This document shows positions 58,292 through 62,103 of a stretch of DNA of 62,103 nt, in pieces (positions within the stretch are counted from its first letter, which is position 1; each line of letters opens with the position of its first letter). Under the pieces are notes generated by a model, which worked only from the letters and a program-made list of their open reading frames with translations, did no database searches and was not told the origin of the DNA. The translations under genes were made by a program, and so were the position numbers. This DNA is from an uncultured Muribaculaceae bacterium. GTDB taxonomy: Bacteria; Bacteroidota; Bacteroidia; Bacteroidales; Muribaculaceae. The stretch covers positions 1-62,103 of the forward strand of contig CAMWLY010000003.1 of NCBI GenBank assembly GCA_947175145.1. The letters run 5' to 3'.

Positions 58292-59532
58292 AAAAACTTA
58301 CGACAGCCCTGCTGCTTATGGCCGCTTCGGTATTGACCGTACTGGCAGACCAAAATACACCATACTCCATGTATGGCTACGGTATCCTCGGAGATCGAGC
58401 CACCTCAATGCAGCGACAGATGGGTGGCGTCGGTGTAGCCATGAATTCCGGCCGACAGGTCAACGTGATGAATCCCGCTTCATATTCAGCTGTAGACTCA
58501 CTGACCTTTCTCTTCGATATGGGAGCTGACCTGTCGATTATCTGGAGCCAGCAGGGCTCTGTCAAGGAGAGAGCGACAGGCGGCGGTCTCGACTATGTGA
58601 CCATGCAGTTCCCGCTGGCCAGACATTTTGGCGGCTCTATAGGTCTTGTGCCGTATAGTTCGGTGGGTTATGCGTTCGGAAACGAAATCAAACATGGCAC
58701 CATGTCTAATCAAGGCTCAGGTGGCATTAATGAACTCTATCTCGGCTTTTCGGGTGAGGTAAAAGGTTTCTCGCTCGGTGTAAACGTGAGCTATGATTTC
58801 GGTAATATTGTAAATGATGTGTTTGCAAATCCGGTCGGCGGCTCCACTAAGGTCGAACATGTGATGCGCGTGCGCGACTGGAATATCCTGATAGGTGCCC
58901 AGTATACCGCCCGATTTACCCGTAATGACAGAATTGTGGCCGGTCTTACCTGGAGCCCCAAAAAAGCTATGCTCGGACGCACCTGGGTGACCAAGCAGGA
59001 AACCACTCTTGAGTCAAAACCAACTTATCTGATAGATACTAATATGCGCCGTCTCTATCAGCAGCCGAATACCGTCGGAGCGGGACTTAGTTATACTCAT
59101 GAGAAGGTGAGTCGCTTCAATGTAGAACTCGACTATCTTTGGCAGGACTGGTCCAAGGCAAAATTCTCATCGCTCTATGCTGATGATAAATTGGTGTTTG
59201 AAGGCATGAATTTTCAAAATCGCCAGCGCTGGAGTCTCGGTGCGGAAATAGTCCCCAAGGTGCGCGGCTCATATCTGGAGCGTGTCACATATAGAGTGGG
59301 TGCGTATTATGCCGATGATTATCTGAAGATAAAAGGCAACGGAGTGCGTGAATATGGCGTTACCGCAGGTTTCGGATTTCCGACGCCCGAAGGGAAAACA
59401 ATCGTAAATCTCGGTTTGGAATGGAAGCACCGTCAGGCGCACCCCCAATCCCTGGTGGCAGAAAATTACCTGAATATCAATCTCGGTATAAACTTCAACG
59501 AAGTTTGGTTCTTTAAGCGTAAGATTCGCTGA
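58288..59532 (+). CDS. Putative outer membrane protein
   Basis: Signal peptide; QNTPYSMYGYGILGD; beta-barrel-like alternation. Confidence 0.75.
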   Translation: MKKLTTALLLMAASVLTVLADQNTPYSMYGYGILGDRATSMQRQMGGVGVAMNSGRQVNVMNPASYSAVDSLTFLFDMGADLSIIWSQQGSVKERATGGGLDYVTMQFPLARHFGGSIGLVPYSSVGYAFGNEIKHGTMSNQGSGGINELYLGFSGEVKGFSLGVNVSYDFGNIVNDVFANPVGGSTKVEHVMRVRDWNILIGAQYTARFTRNDRIVAGLTWSPKKAMLGRTWVTKQETTLESKPTYLIDTNMRRLYQQPNTVGAGLSYTHEKVSRFNVELDYLWQDWSKAKFSSLYADDKLVFEGMNFQNRQRWSLGAEIVPKVRGSYLERVTYRVGAYYADDYLKIKGNGVREYGVTAGFGFPTPEGKTIVNLGLEWKHRQAHPQSLVAENYLNINLGINFNEVWFFKRKIR

Positions 59533-59534
59533 TT

Positions 59535-60107
59535 ATGAAGGGTAGCGCCCTGGTAATGGTGATTTTCCTCCTCTTTCTGGTCGGTGCCTCCGGCTGTCGG
59601 GAGGAACGTAAGATTGATGTAGCCTCGCGCATTAATCCTAAGACTATGCCTACCATGACCACAGAAAATGTGGCAACCTTTATTTCCGATTCCGGAGTGG
59701 TGCAGTATAAGATTGTGGCACCATTATGGCAGGTCTTCGAAGAAACACAGGAACCTTGCTGGCTCTTCCCCAAGGGCTTGTATCTGCAGAAATATGACCC
59801 CTATTTTCATGTGGTGGCTACTGTGGCGGCTGATTCGGCCAGGTTCTTCAGCAATAAGAAACTCTGGAAACTCGACGGGCATGTGGAGTTGACCAAGGTG
59901 CCCAAGGATTTGTTTCAGACCGAACAGCTTTTCTGGGACCAGAGAAGAGGTATCCTGTATAGCGATTCATTCATTCATATAGAAACTGAAACCCAAGTGC
60001 TCGAGGGCCTCGGTTTCGAAAGCGATGAGCGACTTACCTCTTACCGTGTAATAAAACCGCAGGGTATTTTCCCGGTTGAAGATGGCAAGATTAAGATGTT
60101 TAATTGA
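59535..60107 (+). CDS. lptC: LPS export ABC transporter periplasmic protein LptC
   Basis: Lipobox-like GASGCREER; LptC-type FISDSGVVQYKIVAPLWQVFEE; TEQLFWDQRRGILYSDSFIHIETET. Confidence 0.85.
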   Translation: MKGSALVMVIFLLFLVGASGCREERKIDVASRINPKTMPTMTTENVATFISDSGVVQYKIVAPLWQVFEETQEPCWLFPKGLYLQKYDPYFHVVATVAADSARFFSNKKLWKLDGHVELTKVPKDLFQTEQLFWDQRRGILYSDSFIHIETETQVLEGLGFESDERLTSYRVIKPQGIFPVEDGKIKMFN

Positions 60108-60134
60108 CACAACCGCCCACTAATACTGTAAAAA

Positions 60135-61427
60135 TTGACATTACCGATTTCATTTGCAATAGTTATCGCTGTGATTGCAGTGATTTTCTCCGGACTTTTT
60201 TCAGGATCGGAGATAGCTTTCGTGCAGTCGAGCAAAGTTCGCCGCGAGATTGATGCTGCTTCCGGTGGATTCCTGAATCGCATCTTGATGACCTTCAGCC
60301 GGCATGAAGATATGTTTATCTCCACTCTGTTGGTCGGGAATAATGCCGTGCTCGTAATATACGGTATCGCTTTCTCCGCAATTATAAATCCCCTGCTTGA
60401 ATCCTGGTTCGGCTCCGATGGTGAAGCCCTGGTGTTGGTGTGCAACACAGTGCTGTCTACAACCATAATTCTGCTTGCCGGTGAGTTTGTGCCCAAGACC
60501 ACATTCCGCATAAACCCCAATTTTATGATGCGGATACTCGCATTGCCACTTTATATCATTTATTTGATATTATATCCGGTGTCCCTACTGATTTCCGGAA
60601 TATCCAGGGGTCTTATGAGACTGGTCGGTATTAAATCCGGTTCGGCAGTGCCTAAGCCCCTGACCATAGATGAACTTGATGATTACATTCAGCAGTCTAT
60701 CGAGGAGCAGAGTGGCGAACAAGTTGTGGAAAATGAGGTAAAGATCTTCCGCAAGGCCATAGACTTCAAAGATACTCAAATATCGGAATGCATGACCCCT
60801 CGCAATGAGGTGGTGGCAGTGCCGGTCGAAGGCACAACACGTGAGTATCTTATTCAGCGATTTCAAGAGACCGGTCTGTCGAAAATTGTGGTATATAAGG
60901 AAGATATCGATGATGTGGTCGGTTATATCCATATCTCCGAGCTGTTTAATCCGAAAGCTGACTGGCATAAGAAACTGAAGCCCGTAATCTTTACGCCCGA
61001 AACAATGCTGGCCAATAAGATGATGCGCCGCATGATGTCAGAAAAACGCTCCATGGCAATCGTTATCGATGAATTCGGAGGAACAGCGGGAATCGTTACC
61101 ATGGAAGACCTCGTAGAGGAAATATTCGGTGAAATAGAAGATGAACATGACCGCAAACGGCTGGTGGCAAGAACTATCGGAACTGATACCTATATTTTCT
61201 CAGGCCGCGTGGAAATCTCGGCTATCAATGAAGAGTTCGGGCTCGGCATAAAAGAGAGCGAGGATTATCACACCATAGCCGGATATATACTTGATAATCT
61301 TGAGGCTCTACCCACACAGGGTTCCGAATTCCGCATAGATAATCTTGTGTTTAATATTAAGAAAATGTCAGCAACCCGCATCGAGATGGTGCGTGTGCAG
61401 AAAATTCAAGATAAAGAAGAAGATTGA
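60135..61427 (+). CDS. CNNM/CBS-domain hemolysin/CorC family protein (GldE-like)
   Basis: DUF21-type [18 protein letters not shown] pair with [34 protein letters not shown]. Confidence 0.9.
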   Translation: MTLPISFAIVIAVIAVIFSGLFSGSEIAFVQSSKVRREIDAASGGFLNRILMTFSRHEDMFISTLLVGNNAVLVIYGIAFSAIINPLLESWFGSDGEALVLVCNTVLSTTIILLAGEFVPKTTFRINPNFMMRILALPLYIIYLILYPVSLLISGISRGLMRLVGIKSGSAVPKPLTIDELDDYIQQSIEEQSGEQVVENEVKIFRKAIDFKDTQISECMTPRNEVVAVPVEGTTREYLIQRFQETGLSKIVVYKEDIDDVVGYIHISELFNPKADWHKKLKPVIFTPETMLANKMMRRMMSEKRSMAIVIDEFGGTAGIVTMEDLVEEIFGEIEDEHDRKRLVARTIGTDTYIFSGRVEISAINEEFGLGIKESEDYHTIAGYILDNLEALPTQGSEFRIDNLVFNIKKMSATRIEMVRVQKIQDKEED

Positions 61428-61488
61428 GCCCTTAATAATACCTTAAGGCGCGTATTTCAAAAAAGTTTTAAAAACCTGATAAAAATAG

Positions 61489-61519
61489 TTGCAATTTCAG
61501 AAAAATCTTCTTACTTTTG
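61489..61519 (+). promoter_or_regulatory. Bacteroidetes-type promoter for sigma paralog 2
   Basis: TTG 61489-61491, TACTTTTG 61512-61519, 20-nt spacer. Confidence 0.65.
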
Positions 61520-61581
61520 CCCTGTTAGGAGTGTGTCATACACTCTTGTAAATTCTATTCACCAAGCCAACAGCGACTTAG

Positions 61582-62088
61582 ATGAAATTAAACGAGAACT
61601 TTAAAAGTTCGGTAGTAGGCATGCAAGGGAACTTGTATTCGTTTGCTCTAAAACTCACTTCGAGTGAAGAGGAGGCGCACGACCTTGTGCAGGATACCAC
61701 TCTCAAGGCTCTTGATAATGCCGAAAAATTTGAGGCGGAGACCAATATAGGTGGTTGGATGATGACGATAATGCGTAATATCTTCATCAACAACTATCGT
61801 AAGCGTACTCGCGAAAATACTTTGGTTGATACCACAGAAGATTTGTATCACCTCAATCTCAGTCAGGATTCAGGTATGCAGACTCCTGATGGAGCATACG
61901 CAGCCAATGAGATAAGCGCACTGACCGGCACATTCCCTGTGGAATTTCGCCAGCCCTTCTCGATGCATATCGCCGGATACAAATATGAGGAGATATCAAA
62001 GAAGTTAGACATGCCGCTTGGCACTGTGAAGAGTCACATATTCCAGACCCGTCAGAGACTTCGCGAGATGCTTCAAGACTACCGTTAA
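61582..62088 (+). CDS. ECF-type RNA polymerase sigma factor (paralog 2)
   Basis: 168 aa; shares LQGNLYSFA/MQGNLYSFA, DLVQDTTLK, IMRNIFINNYR, TEDLYHLNLSQ with 56086-56592. Confidence 0.92.
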   Translation: MKLNENFKSSVVGMQGNLYSFALKLTSSEEEAHDLVQDTTLKALDNAEKFEAETNIGGWMMTIMRNIFINNYRKRTRENTLVDTTEDLYHLNLSQDSGMQTPDGAYAANEISALTGTFPVEFRQPFSMHIAGYKYEEISKKLDMPLGTVKSHIFQTRQRLREMLQDYR

Positions 62089-62103
62089 CTAGGACAACAA
62101 GAG

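Overview
The window is a mostly housekeeping chromosomal segment of a Bacteroidales bacterium. Supporting evidence is the repeated TAnnTTTG-type promoters, a fimbrillin operon, DUF3575/DUF5119/DUF4924 families and BspA-like LRR proteins; a Muribaculaceae-like origin is an inference. About 50 CDSs are recognisable, including rlmN, pdxA, trmD, proCBA, holB, pth, rplY, ndh, hslR, thrS-infC-rpmI-rplT, prfC, rfbD, coaX and lptC. There is one tRNA-Thr(CGT), no rRNA and no CRISPR array. The parts most worth follow-up are: (1) a compact cluster of NTP-transferase, ATP-grasp, CDP-alcohol phosphotransferase, HAD and inositol-3-phosphate synthase genes that could make a CDP-inositol-derived lipid or solute; (2) a secreted Lys/Cys-repeat protein (19 Cys in 127 aa) just downstream of rplT, followed by three tandem hairpins; (3) a free-standing structured ncRNA with its own promoter, terminator and 11-bp long-range closing stem (candidate Bacteroidales-1/6S-like RNA); (4) a small accessory region at 10.1-14.4 kb with a direct-repeat-bounded two-gene cassette next to the tRNA, inverted heptad-repeat blocks around a one-gene unit, a hairpin cluster and a truncated DUF1848 gene; (5) a YafQ-type toxin remnant. 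All calls were made by reading the sequence; no database search was run.
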